A DNA stretch of 64,000 bases from Sipunculus nudus (taxonomy: Eukaryota; Annelida; Sipuncula; Golfingiida; Sipunculidae), in contig CM049318.1 in NCBI GenBank assembly GCA_026874595.1, forward strand, positions 43,072,456 to 43,136,455. The letters run 5' to 3'. The first letter of the stretch is position 1, and each line of letters opens with the position of its first letter. The notes under the pieces were generated by a model. That model saw only the letters and a program-made list of their open reading frames with translations, was not told the DNA's origin and made no database searches. Position numbers and translations under genes: made by a program. Shown piece by piece: positions 36,085 to 46,831 of the stretch.

Positions 36085-36420
36085 ACAGCTTGTGGCAGCA
36101 CTGTGTGTGGTTTGGAGTGGTTTAGGTCATTCTCTGACAATTACAAAGACAATCAAATCAAACAGGTTGCATCTAAGGGCAGTAATACTTTCAGATTTGG
36201 AGCTGGTCCTGTAGTAGAATCTCATGGGATGTATGAAATACCTGTAAAAATGGCTGGAGTAGATGTAAATCTCAGGACTGATGTGGTAAACTGTGACATT
36301 CCGTTATTGTTGTCGAAATCAGCCATGAAGAATGCTGGTATTGTGATTGACATGAACACTGATACAGCTGTACTATTTGGCAACTCAGTGCACCTCAATA
36401 CTCCCACTTCAGGCCATTAG
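36085..36420 (+). pseudogene. Copia protease
   Basis: The catalytic region appears as LDTACGSTVCGLEWF, a variant of the D-[ST]-G motif seen in some invertebrate copia elements. It continues to FGAGPVVESHGMYEIPV and DIPLLLSKSAMKNAGIVID, and ends at an in-frame TAG (36418-36420). The normal product cleaves the Gag-Pol polyprotein. The Gag deletion lies directly upstream. Confidence 0.75.
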
Positions 36421-37480
36421 TGCATACCTCTGAAAGAAACGTATTCTGTTAATGAAGTAACAACTTTGTTGTCAGATGAACTTCCTGAAATGACTAACAA
36501 AGATAATGATATGGACAAAACTCTTCTGAAATTGCATCGCCAGTTCGGTCATCCACCTGAACATAAATTGATCAATCTTCTCAAGGATGCTTCAGCATGG
36601 AAAGACAGGTATAAGGACAATATGAAACGAATATATTCCAAATGTAGAGAATCAGGATTATGTCGTTTCAAGGATAAAGTTGTGAGACCAGTAGTTTCAT
36701 TACCATTGGCAAGGGACTTCAACGAGAAAGTAGCCATGGATTTGAAAATGTGGAAGGACAGATAGATATTACATATAGTTGACTTGTGGTCAAGGTTAAC
36801 AATATCTGTATTCATTCCCCGGAAACGACCCGCTGATGTTATTCATGCCATGCTCAATGAATGGTGTAGCATTTTTGGATTTATGAAGTCAGTTTTGACT
36901 GATAACGGTGGGAAATTTGTGAATGAAGAACTTCTTGAAGTGGAGTCACTGTTGAACATAGAGGTGTTATCGACAGCAGCGGAGTCGCCATTTCAAAATG
37001 GAATATGTGAAAGGAATCATCAAATTGTAGACTCCATCTTAACAAAACTGATACAAGATTTCCCAAGGACTCTAGTCAATATACTCCTGAAATGGGCATT
37101 CATGGCAAAAAATTGCATGCAAATGGTAGAAGGGTTCAGTCCTTATCAATTGGTCATAGGCAGGAATCCTCGGTTACCTTGTATAAATAATTCCTCTCCC
37201 TCTTCTATAGAAACTACATCTATGTCTCATGCGTTTACTCAGCATATGAATAGTTTACTTGCTTCGAGGACAGCATTCACAGAAAGTGAAGCGTGTGTCA
37301 GAATTAAAAAGGCTCTTAGGCACAGGATACGGACTAGTGAACAAGTATAATAAGAGGGATAACCAAGAACGTTGGCTTGGACCTGCTAAAGTAATCTTTC
37401 AAGATGGCAAAGTAGTATTTGTCCGTCATGGTGCTGTATGGGTCAAAGTATCACCTAACCGCTTAGTCAAATCTGGTGCA
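36421..37480 (+). pseudogene. Copia integrase
   Basis: A GAG-pre-integrase finger (LHRQFGHPPEHKL, then SKCRESGLC) gives the HHCC pattern. The DDE core follows: Asp in VAMDLKMW, Asp in SVLTDNGGKF, Glu in GICERNHQIVDS, spaced as in retroviral-type integrases. WAFMAKNCMQMVEGFSPYQL and VIGRNPRLP continue the family pattern. An in-frame TAG lies at 36763-36765 and a frameshift at about 37340, after which RWLGPAKVIFQDGKVVFVRH completes the C-terminal domain. Confidence 0.88.
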
Positions 37481-38640
37481 GAATTTGTAGGATCTCATCA
37501 AATGTCCATTACATCCACAGACACTTGTATGGAAACTGACGATACTGGAGTTGAGAATGGAACTAATTTGACACCTGCTTCTGACCTGGATACGATAGGT
37601 CAATCAGTCGGAACTGACAATCATAAATACTGTAATGACACAGTTGATTATACGCAACAAGATAATGTGAATAATGATTCAGTTAATGTTCCACGTCGGT
37701 CACTCAGGCTTCTAAACAAAGAATATGGATGGCAAGTTTACTGCGCAGAGCCAAATGTCCCCTATTACATATTCATGAGTGATGTTCCACGTGAATTGCA
37801 TAATATCCCTGAATGTATGGAAGCAAAGAAAGATGAATTAAAAAAGTTAACCATGTTTATGAGGAAGTACCTGACGAAGGGCAGCGATGTATTGACACTA
37901 GATGGGTCATTACATATAAAGGGAACGGTATCAAGGCAAGGATAGTTGCCCGAGGTTTCCAAGAACAACAGTATATACCTGCTGATTCCCCCCCACAGTG
38001 GCGAAGACAGCTTTTAGGTGTGTTCTCATAGTTGCAGCTAGAAACAATTGGACAATAGTGTCAACTGATATAAAATCTGCATTTCTACAAGGAAAAGAAT
38101 TGGATCGTGATGTGTATTTAAAGCCCCCTAAAGAAGCTGAAACGCCACCGGGTGCATTATGGAAATTAAAGAAATGTCTGTATGGGCTCAATGATGGAGC
38201 GCGTCAGTTTTATTTATCTCTACGTCAAAAGCTTCTGGACTTACAGTGTAAAGTATCCTCTGTCGATCCATCTCTCTTTTATTTTTTTAGAAGAGGTGTT
38301 TTGTGTGGAGTACTGGTCAGCCACATTGACGACTTTTTGCATTGTGGGGACTCTGAATTTGATCAATATGTGATAAAACCACTCTTAGAACGCTTTATTG
38401 CTGGTAAGACAGAAAAGGATTCTTTTCAGTACGCAGGATTTGAAGTGTCACAGGATGTACAAGGGATCACAGTGAGCATGAATAGTTATGTAAACAAAAG
38501 ACGTCAGACATCATCGTTAAACCTGGGAATCAAAACCGAGAGCTCAGTGATATGGAACAAACAGAATATAGAGCAATTGTTGGACGCTTGAATTGGGTGG
38601 ATCAGGGTGCAAGACCAGATAAATATTATGAATTGATTGA
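37480..38640 (+). pseudogene. Copia reverse transcriptase
   Basis: After an acidic linker that ends in RRSLRLLNKEYGW, RT blocks are seen at 37998-38591: STDIKSAFLQGKELDRDVYL (motif A Asp), LWKLKKCLYGLNDGARQFYL, and SHIDDFLHCGDSEFD, where IDD replaces the usual VDD of the catalytic box. The frame changes near 37940 and 38560. Synthesis of cDNA would be its role in an intact copy. The order after integrase is canonical for Ty1/copia. Confidence 0.88.
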
Positions 38641-39422
38641 CCTCAGCACAAAACTCCAGCAAACGGATGTTAAAATCTTAAACAGTGCAAAGAAAATATT
38701 TCTGGGTCTTAGAGAATATGATTCAGTAATATTTTTCCCCAAGCTGACTGGTAACATACATATCAGTGTATTCAGTGATGCTGGCTTTTGGGAATTTGTC
38801 TGTTGGAATTAGTAGCACCAGTGGAATCATTGTTCTGTTAGCTGATGAGTTTGGAAATGTTTGTCCCCTCTCTTGGCGAGCCAACAAGATCAAAAGGGTC
38901 GTGAAATCGACCTTAGCGGCGGAGACTCTTGCTTTACAGGAAGCAGTTGAAGAAGCTCTTTACATTCGTACAATTATAAGAGAACTGTATCTGTTATTTT
39001 CACTTCCCATAGACGTTTATGTGGACAATAGAAGCTTGGTGGACTCTATTAGGAGTACCAGATTGGTTGATGGTCGTAGGCTCCGAATATACATGGGCAG
39101 TTTGAAACAGATCTTCGAGAGGGATGTTAGGAATCTCATTTGGATCCCTGGAGATTATCAGATTGCGAACTGTCTCACTAAACGTTGTGCAAAATGTGAT
39201 TCCCTGTTACAGATACTTCAGACAGGGAAATATACACATCACAGTAATAGTGATGTACTTTTGATGTATATATGTAAATACTGTATTACTAGCATTGTAC
39301 ATATTTATTCTGCTGTGGAGTTCAAGGAAAAACTTTATGATTGTGCTGAGTTTACGTCAGGATTCAATGCTGGTGTGATTCCCGCCAGTGAATATGATTA
39401 CTACAAGTATCAAGGATGGTAG
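38640..39422 (+). pseudogene. Copia RNase H
   Basis: The frame changes once near 38800. Motifs are VFSDAGF (Asp), STLAAETLALQEAVEEALYI (Glu), DVYVDNRSLVDSIRST (Asp) and LIWIPGDYQIANCLTK. The frame ends at 39420-39422, and about 70 bp of untranslated sequence lead to the 3' LTR. Confidence 0.85.
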
Positions 39423-39495
39423 GATTCCCGCCTGTGAATATGATTGGTTGATGAGAGTCATGTGCGGTGACATGGAGCGAGTGGTCGTCCCTGAG

Positions 39496-39541
39496 TGTGA
39501 GCGGCAGAGCTCTGCAACTGGACGTAAAAGTAAGTGCTACA
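39496..39541 (+). repeat. 3' LTR, 46 bp
   Basis: A 45-of-46 match to 35052-35097, followed at once by GAGGG and the continuing minisatellite. Confidence 0.88.
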
Positions 39542-40489
39542 GAGGGAGCTTTACTCTGACAGTCGTCGTTGGCAGTGCTACTGCAACAAACTACTCCAAG
39601 AGGCCAGCACTGTCGTCGTCGTCATTGGCAGAAGCAACAGGGAAGGAGCTTTGCTGTGACTGTCGTCGTCAGTGCTGTTACCACAAACTGTCGTCTTCAT
39701 CAGTGCTGGCCCCACAAACTACATTGAGAGGCCAGCACTGTGGTTGTCTTTGTCACTGGCAGAAGCCACAGGGAAGAAGCTTTGCTGTGACTGTCGTGGT
39801 CGTCAGTGCTGCTACCACAAGCTGTTGTCGTCGGCAGTGTTCCTGCCACAAACTACTCCAAGAGGCCAGCACTGTGTGGCTGTCGTTGTCGTCGTCGTCA
39901 GGGCTACTAACACAAACTGTCGTCGTTGGCAGTGCTGGTGCCTCAGACATATCCAAGAAACAAGCAGAAGCTACAGGGAGGGAGCTTTACTCTGACTATC
40001 GTCGTCGTCGTCAGTGCTGCCACCAGAAACTGTCGTCGTCGGCAGTGATGCCTCCAAAAACTACTCCAAGGGGCCAACACTGTCGTTGTCAGCGTCTCTG
40101 GTGGGCACTACAGGGAGGAAGCTAACGTCTTTATGTTGTCGTTGTCGTCAGTATTGCAGCAAGAAGAAGCTTAGGTATTGCTGTCATCGTCGGCAGTGCT
40201 GCCTCCACAAACTTCTCCAAGAGACCAACACTGTCGTTGTCGTCGTCATTGGCAGAATCAACAGGGAGGCAGCTTTACCGTGACTGTCGTCGTCGGCAGT
40301 CCTGCCGCCACAAACTTCTCCAAGAAGCCAGCACTGTCGGCGTCGTCGTCGTCATTGGCAGCTCCAATAGGGAGGCAGCTTTGCTGTGACTGTCGTCATC
40401 GGCCGTGCTGCTGCCACAAACTAGTCCAAGAGGCCAGCACTGTCGTCTTCGTCGTCATTGGTAGAACCAACAGGGAGGCAGCTTTGCTG
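39542..40489 (+). repeat. 103-bp minisatellite, block 2b
   Basis: It continues block 2a after the copia insertion. Units read GTCGTCGTCGGCAGTGCTGC, CGCCACAAACTACTCCAAGA, GGCCAGCACTGTCGTCGTCG, ATTGGCAGAACCAACAGG and GAGGCAGCTTTGCTGTGAC. Several units are shortened. Confidence 0.9.
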
Positions 40490-41183
40490 TACGCTCCCGA
40501 GGCAGCGGAAATTTTACGCTTCTAAAGAAGCAACTGATTTTCACGCTGCCAGCCTTGACCGATTATGATATATTTAGACACCAGATGGCGGTTCGTTGTC
40601 CGCTGAAAAACACATGCGTATGATGTGACAAGCAGCCAACCAGATGCCAATAAACAAACACTCGACAGGCATCCTGGCTCCCCCCGTAGCTGCGCTTCAA
40701 GCGCCGTTTGAAGACAGTTAACGGTCGAATTTTAATTGCTCCCTCTGCATTCTCGCATAATCGACCGATTCGATTCTGACAGTATGACTGTGTTAGCGTA
40801 GCCATGTATCTGCTGTCTGCAGAAACCAGCCAGCGAGGTGTGCACGCAGCCTTTGTGGTTACGTTTCGTTTGAATTACAGCTCACCGGCCGGGAATCCAA
40901 TGTGCCTAAGGCCCTACGCAAACCACGTGTGCGGAAATTCTCTCCGAGCCTGTGACCTGTTCAGATGGTTACCGGAATGATGAGCTGTCACTCAAAACGA
41001 AATGAACATGATTGGCTCCGTGTATTCCTCGCTTGGCCGTGTCTTCAAGGACAAGGTCTCATCTGATTGGACAAAAATACAGTGCTCCCCTCTGGTGTAC
41101 CAATTCAGGATACGAGGTCATAACAAACAGCGCTTAGCATATAGGGAGTAGGCCTATAGTTATAGCGCTGTGTAAAGAGCGTA
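40490..41183 (+). mobile_element. Non-autonomous TIR element with 9-bp TSD, copy 2
   Basis: The ends are TACGCTCCCGAGG and GTAAAGAGCGTA. GCTTTGCTG flanks both sides (40481-40489 and 41184-41192). An uninterrupted minisatellite monomer reads GGCAGCTTTGCTGTGACTG with a single copy, which proves the duplication. It is about 230 bp longer than copy 1 at 5072-5536. There is no ORF of note, and it is likely a Mutator-type MITE. Confidence 0.88.
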
Positions 41184-42440
41184 GCTTTGCTGTGACTGTC
41201 GTTGTAGGCAGTGCTGCTGCAACAAACTATTCAAAGAGGCCAGCACTGTCATCGTCATTGTCGTCATTGGCAGAACCAACAGGGAGGCAGCCTTGCTGTG
41301 ACTGTCGTCGTCGGCAGTGCTGCCCCAACAAACTACTCCAAGAGGCCAGCACTGTCGTTGTCATCATCTCTGGTGGTCCCTACAGGGAGTAAGTTAAGGT
41401 GTTTCTGTGGTCATCGTCGTCAGTATTGCCGCAAGAAGAAGCTTAGGTTTTGCTGTCGTCTTTGGCAGTGCTGCCGCCACAAACTACTCCAAGAGGCCAG
41501 CACTGTCGTCGTCGTCCTCATTGGCAGAACCAACAGGGAGGCAGCTTTGGTGTGACTTTCGTCGTCGGCAGTGCTGCCTCCACAAACTACGCCAAGAGGC
41601 CAGCACTGTCGTCGTCGTCGTCATTGGCATACCAACAGTGAGGCAGCTTTGCTGTCAGTGTCGTTGTCGGCAGTGCTGCCGCCACAAACTACTCCAAGAA
41701 GCCAGCACTGTCGTCGTCGTCGTCATTGGCAGAACAAACAGGTAGGCAGCCTTGCTGTGACTGTCATTGTCGGCAGTGCTGCCTTCACAAACTACTCCAA
41801 GAGGCCAGCACTGTCGTTGTCATCATCACTGGCGGTCCTTACAGGGAGTAAGTTAAGGGTTTCTGTCGTCGTCGTCGTCATCAGTATTGCAGGAAGAAGA
41901 AGCTTAGGTCTTGCTGTCGTCGTCGGCAGTGCTGCCGCCACAAACTACTCCAAGAGGCCAGCACTGTCGTCATCGTCGTCGTCATTGGCAGAACCAACAG
42001 GGAGGCAGCTTTGCTGTGATTGTCGTCGTCGGCAGTGCTGCCGCCACTACTCCAAGAGGCCAGCACTGTCGTCGTCGTGGTCGTCATTGGCAAAACCAAC
42101 AGAGAGGCAGCTTCGCTGTGACTGTCGTCGTCGGCAGTGCTACCGCCACAAACTACTCCAAGAGGCCAGCACTGTCGTCGTCGTCGTCGTCATTGGCAGA
42201 ACCAACAGGGAGGCAGCTTTGCTGTGACTGTCGTCGTCGGCAGTGCTGCCGCCACTACTCCAAGAGGCCAGCACTGTCGTCGTCGTCGTCATTGGCAGAA
42301 CCAACAGGAAGACAGCTTTGCTGTGACTGTCGTCGTCGGCAGTGCTGCCGCCACAAACTATTCCAAGAGGCCAGCACTGTCGTCGTCGTCATCGGCAGAA
42401 CCAACAGGGAGGGAGCTTTGCTCTGATCTTCATTGGCATT
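41184..42440 (+). repeat. 103-bp minisatellite, block 2c
   Basis: About twelve units, the most homogeneous part of the array. Variable numbers of GTC inside each unit change the local frame. ORFs of up to 218 codons across it are by-products of the repeat. Confidence 0.92.
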
Positions 42441-42632
42441 GTCAGTGCTGCCAGCTTGCGTGATCAATTGCTGGATGGATGCAAGGGACATGGAGGTAGC
42501 TCCCATATTTATGGCCAGGCTAAACGAGGGCTGTGCACTTTTAATTGTTAGCAAATGTCCAGATGCAGAAAACAGTGATTTAAGTGGTGGAGTGAAGGGG
42601 ATTCTTTTGTAATCCTGATGCAATTGAAACAT
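42441..42632 (-). pseudogene. Possible hAT C-terminal remnant
   Basis: The minus strand encodes KSLFSASGHLLTIKSA in an otherwise unplaced stretch. This faintly recalls the LFSxxG motif of hAT dimerisation domains. It is too short for a firm call. Confidence 0.25.
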
Positions 42633-43870
42633 CTCCAGTCAGGCTGTCATGACTGACTAGCCCTTATGTAACTACTATTTCGATGCACCTTATCTAGTTA
42701 TATGTGTTGAGTGGAACTGCAATGCACATTACAGTAAGACACTGACTGGGTCAAAGAAGCCTTCCAAGCTGATGTTTTCCATAGCCATACGGCTCTGATA
42801 AGGAGCTCTGACATTGAGAATTGATAAATGTGTTTATCTAATTCAGTTATTAACTTAATTGTTGACAATCCAATCACATGTAAACAGTGATATCAACATG
42901 TAAATATATGACAGGATATGTTTTATACACTACCTTATAATTAGGAATTTAGATATAAACACGAACAGTTTCCACGAACAGTTTCAAGAACAGTCCGTAT
43001 CATATTGCCCATGAAACCCACATGTGGGTTTTAAGACTTCTTGCCCCACCCGGGTAACAAGTGGTATTACCCGCCTGGGTGTTACCCGCCAAACCTTGCA
43101 AAATGTAGGTCTCCAAGACCTAATTTCAGGTTTCAAAGGAGAGAACATTCAATGTAATGATTAGACATTTCAACTAATAACTTAAACAAATACAAAACAT
43201 GTTGACATAATTTCTGATAGACAATTAAATCTCAATTACATACAGTTACATGCTGGAAAAAAGGCTCTCCTGCTTCCCCAGTTACCATATAAAAAGAGTA
43301 AATAGCTTTCCTGACATTTGACAATATACTTGTGTTCAGGTATTTAACTCCTACAAATTCTCATTATTGACCTTATTTCTGGCATGTAGGAAACATATAG
43401 TTCAATAAATATGCCAAATATTAACAGGACAACACCAGTGGTTTGATAATAGGCCTAGGTTGGCTTGAAGTGTAATGGAAAATTGAGTTTTTCCTTAATT
43501 TCTCAAAGGAACGAAGTCGCAGTGACCTTGTTTTGGCTTTGGTAGGAGATCTAAGAGACATTTAATTGTATGCAAAATTTCAGATTCGTAGGTTCAACGG
43601 TGTCAAAACGTGCCAGTCTAACGTACAGACAGACAGACGGACGATATACGCGGACAAATCACTGTAGCTCAGTTGAATTACGGTCAGCGGAGCTAAAATG
43701 ATTCTTAGATGGCTTTTATTCAAGTTTTCTCAAATGAATTTGTTTTATTGGACTTTAACAATGAAAGACAGAGTTATTTGGGTTAAAAGAAAGTTGGTAT
43801 AGATGTTTGTAGTAAATTGGTAATAGACTGGGAGTTCTATGATTATATAAGTGGAGCTGTACAAGCAATA
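42633..43870. other. Unassigned spacer
   Basis: No gene is seen. The segment 43500-43690 (GCAAAATTTCAGATT, ACAGACAGACAGACGGACG) resembles the dispersed repeats at 51.2-54.8 kb. Confidence 0.4.
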
Positions 43871-44297
43871 CAGATAGTTGGTGTCCATAAGTTTTCCATA
43901 ACTAAATTTCATGAAATGTAAACTTGAAAAAAAAATCTTAGCCGAAGTCGATGCAACGGTTTATTTTTCTTTCTCTCAGAACCACCTTTGCTGTGTTGCC
44001 TCGCTTAGAACAGGTACTTCCACCTCGCGGCAAATTATATAACTCAATTACGGCTCTCTCGATTTCGGCCGCCAGCTCAAGTGAGCCACAGACCGGCACT
44101 TACTCTGTCTGATCAAACATATCGGCCGCGGTGTGCACCGGACAGCATCATTTCGGCCGCCGGGCCCCTCATCACTTAGGGCATATAAGCCTGTCAGTAG
44201 AAACTACTTATTTTGGCTGCGTTTGCTTTCGTCTGCATACAAAAGAATTCAGGCTGAGGGGACATTTCATTACAATTTCACAAAACTTTTATCGAAC
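43871..44297 (+). repeat. 427-bp tandem duplication, first copy (uninterrupted)
   Basis: The first 93 bp (from CAGATAGTTGGTGTCCATAA) recur at 44298-44389 and the remaining 334 bp recur at 46193-46526, with about 99% identity. This copy is the empty site of the Helitron-like insertion in the second copy. Confidence 0.9.
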
Positions 44298-44389
44298 AGA
44301 TAGTTGGTGTCCATAAGTTTTCCATAACTAAATTTCATGAAATGTAAACTTGAAAAAAAAATCTTAGCCGAAGTCGATGCAATGGTTTA
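44298..44389 (+). repeat. 427-bp duplication, second copy, left piece
   Basis: It is nearly identical to 43871-43963 and ends GGTTTA, directly before the insertion. Confidence 0.9.
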
Positions 44390-46192
44390 TTGCTTGCCGG
44401 AAATCTTCGATTTTCGCAAGCTGGTTGGTCAGTCGCGGATGTCTAACTGTTTGTCTGTTTGTCTGTCATCTCTCTACAGGTCTCAATTTTGCACCAATCA
44501 CTTTCAAACTTACACACTTTATAGATAATCAAAAATGCAAGAAACATATTGTTTTTGGTCAATATAGGTCAAAGGTCAAGGTCAAGGTCATCAAAACTTC
44601 TCAAAACGGTGTTTTCTTCATATCTTTGTCACTATTAGTCGTATCTTCTTCAAAACATAGCTCATTTTAAACGTCATTCCAAGGCCAGTCATCTTGTGTG
44701 TAGCTGACTCAAATTTGCCGTAACCATGGTTACGAATTTTTGGGAAAAAGTCATGATATTCGAAAATAAGGGGCCTTTATTCTTCTTACTTTGGCAGTTT
44801 TACAGCTAGAGAGGTCTAGTTTTTGGCATCAGGTAGCATTTAACAAGTAATGCAAGATTTTATTAAGGTCTCGGGATATCTCGTATAATATCTCGTCAAA
44901 CGAGATATTTCGAGATTTCAGTAATCTTGCCCTGGAGGTCACAGTTTTGCAGGAATCTTTTTGAAACTGACATAGCATAAGTCCTACACTATTATCTCGA
45001 AACAATTTTTCCATTTTTTGAATGCAGCCGCTAGGTGGCGCTGTATGCAAACCTCCCCAACATATCATGTTTTGGCGATATCTCCAAAACTGTGAGCCTC
45101 AATTAAATAAACTATAGCTTATTTTCTTCCTCTGGGTCTTTCCAAAAACCTGGTGTATTCATTTGGTGTCAATCTTGAGTCACTTTGTCTGTGTGTCCGT
45201 CTGTTTATCAGTTGTCCTCAAATTCGCCTGCTTGCCGGTTCTTGCGTCTCACATATAGCATTCTACAGCTCACAGTTTTGAAAGAATCCTTTTAAAACTA
45301 TTACATCTTATGTCTTACACTAATATCTCGAAACGGATTTTTCCTTTTCCAGAATTGGCCGCTTGGGGGCGGTGCACTCAAACTTGCACAACATATCATT
45401 TTTTGGCCATATCTCCAAAACTATAAACCTCATTTACATAAACTATAGCTTATTTTTTTCCTCCGGGTCTTTCCAAAAACCTGGTGTATTCATTTGGTCT
45501 CAATCTTGAGTCACTTTGTCTGTGTGTCCGTCTGTTTCTCAGTTGTCCTCAAATTCGCCTGCTTGCCGGTTCTTGCGTCATACATATAGCATTCTACAGG
45601 CCACAGTTTTGAAAGAATCCTTTTAAAACTATTACATCTTATGTCTTACACTAAAATCTCGAAACGAATTTTTCATTTTCCAGATAAGGCCGCTAGGGGG
45701 CGGTGCACTCAAACTTGCACAACATATCATTTTTTGACCATATCTCCAAAAGTATAAACCTCATTTACATAAACTATAGCTTATTATCTTCCTCTGAGGT
45801 TTCTCCATCACATGATTAAGTCAACTGGTCTCATCTTGGGTCAGTTTGTCAGTATGTTTGTCTGTTTGTCAGTTGTCCTCAATTTCGCCTGCTTCCAGGT
45901 GCTTGCGTCTCACATGTAGCATTCTACTGGACAGTTTTGAAGGAATCGTTTTGTAAATTACACTTGTCATATATCATGATGATATCTGGAAGTCCTATGT
46001 TTATTATTCAAATAAGTCAAAGGTCAAGGACAAGGTGATCAAAATATATCTAAATCTTATTTTCTTTAGAACTTTGTTAATATTGGTTCTTTCTTCACTA
46101 ACTATGGATTATTTTCTTTCACTTTTATACTGCTCGTTCATCTGACTAACTTTACATCATTTCCGGCAAGCGCGTGACCTCAGGTCATCTAG
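44390..46192 (+). mobile_element. Helitron-like non-autonomous element
   Basis: The insertion separates ...GGTTTA from TTTTTCTTTC..., which are contiguous in the neighbouring copy at 43958-43970. The 3' end is TGACC-TCA-GGTCA (hairpin, 46175-46187) followed by TCTAG, and the next host base is T. A 3' hairpin, a CTAG end and entry between A and T without duplication are Helitron hallmarks. The 5' end reads TTGCTTGCCGG rather than the canonical TC, and GCTTGCCGGAAAT is repeated inverted just before the hairpin. The interior has about three 328-bp tandem units. No Rep/helicase is present. Confidence 0.8.
45086..46060 (+). repeat. 328-bp tandem units inside the Helitron-like element
   Basis: AACTATAGCTTATT recurs near 45105, 45435 and 45770, and GGGGCGGTGCACTCAAACTT near 45366 and 45697, giving a period of about 328 bp. 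The last unit is more diverged. Confidence 0.8.
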
Positions 46193-46526
46193 TTTTTCTT
46201 TCTCTCAGAACCACCTTTGCTGTGTTGCCTCGCTTAGAACAGGTACTTCCACCTCGCGGCAAATTATATAACTCAATTATGGCTCTCTCGATTTCGGCCG
46301 CCAGCTCAAGTGAGCCACAGACCGGCACTTACTCTGTCTGATCAAACATATCGGCCGCGGTGTGCACCGGACAGCATCATTTCGGCCGCCGGGCCCCTCA
46401 TCACTTAGGGCATATAAGCCTGTCAGTAGAAACTACTTATTTTGGCTGCGTTTGCTTTCGTCTGCATACAAAAGAACTCAGGCTGAGGGGACATTTCATT
46501 ACAATTTCACAAAACTTTCATCGAAC
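46193..46526 (+). repeat. 427-bp duplication, second copy, right piece
   Basis: It matches 43964-44297 with about three substitutions over 334 bp, from TTTTTCTTTCTCTCAGAACC to TCGAAC. Confidence 0.92.
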
Positions 46527-46831
46527 CTGGAGTTTTTCAGTGCTGCTAGTAGTTTACCTCTGGTTCTGCCATTTCTATAAAGACTAAGTTATCAAAGATA
46601 TCGCGTTTTAATTTTAGGAAGTAGCTATGAGTGAGGTGGAGATTTAAATATATGTGTAAGTTATAAACATAATATTTAGGAAAAGTCTAGACAACCGACA
46701 ATGTCGGCGGCGGAATGTCAGACAATGTCTGGTTAGATACATTAAATCATACATTAAAACATAATGGACAATATTTTCATAACAACATTTATTTGAACTT
46801 TTATTGTACAAAATATTACAAACAGCATATA

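Larger units (their letters stand above)
35052..39541 (+). mobile_element. Ty1/copia retrotransposon with 46-bp LTRs
   Basis: This 4,490-bp element is bounded by near-identical terminal repeats of only 46 bp (one mismatch) and a 5-bp GAGGG duplication. An initiator-tRNA-Met primer-binding site begins 3 bases inside the left LTR. Domain order is gag, protease, integrase, RT, RNase H, as in Ty1/copia. At least four frameshifts, two in-frame TAG codons and a gag deletion make the copy inactive. No purine tract is obvious before the 3' LTR. It splits the 103-bp minisatellite. Confidence 0.9.

Noticed and set aside
41571-42227. A 218-codon ORF
   Set aside because: It lies wholly within the minisatellite and is composed of frame-shifted copies of the same monomer.
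44560-44595. Cluster of AGGTCA half-sites resembling nuclear-receptor elements
   Set aside because: It lies inside a Helitron-like repeat as simple AAGGTCA repetition, and there is no gene nearby to regulate.
43964-46526. LTR retrotransposon with 334-bp LTRs
   Set aside because: The repeated 334-bp segment belongs to a larger 427-bp tandem duplication whose second copy is split by a Helitron-like element. No primer site or coding region.
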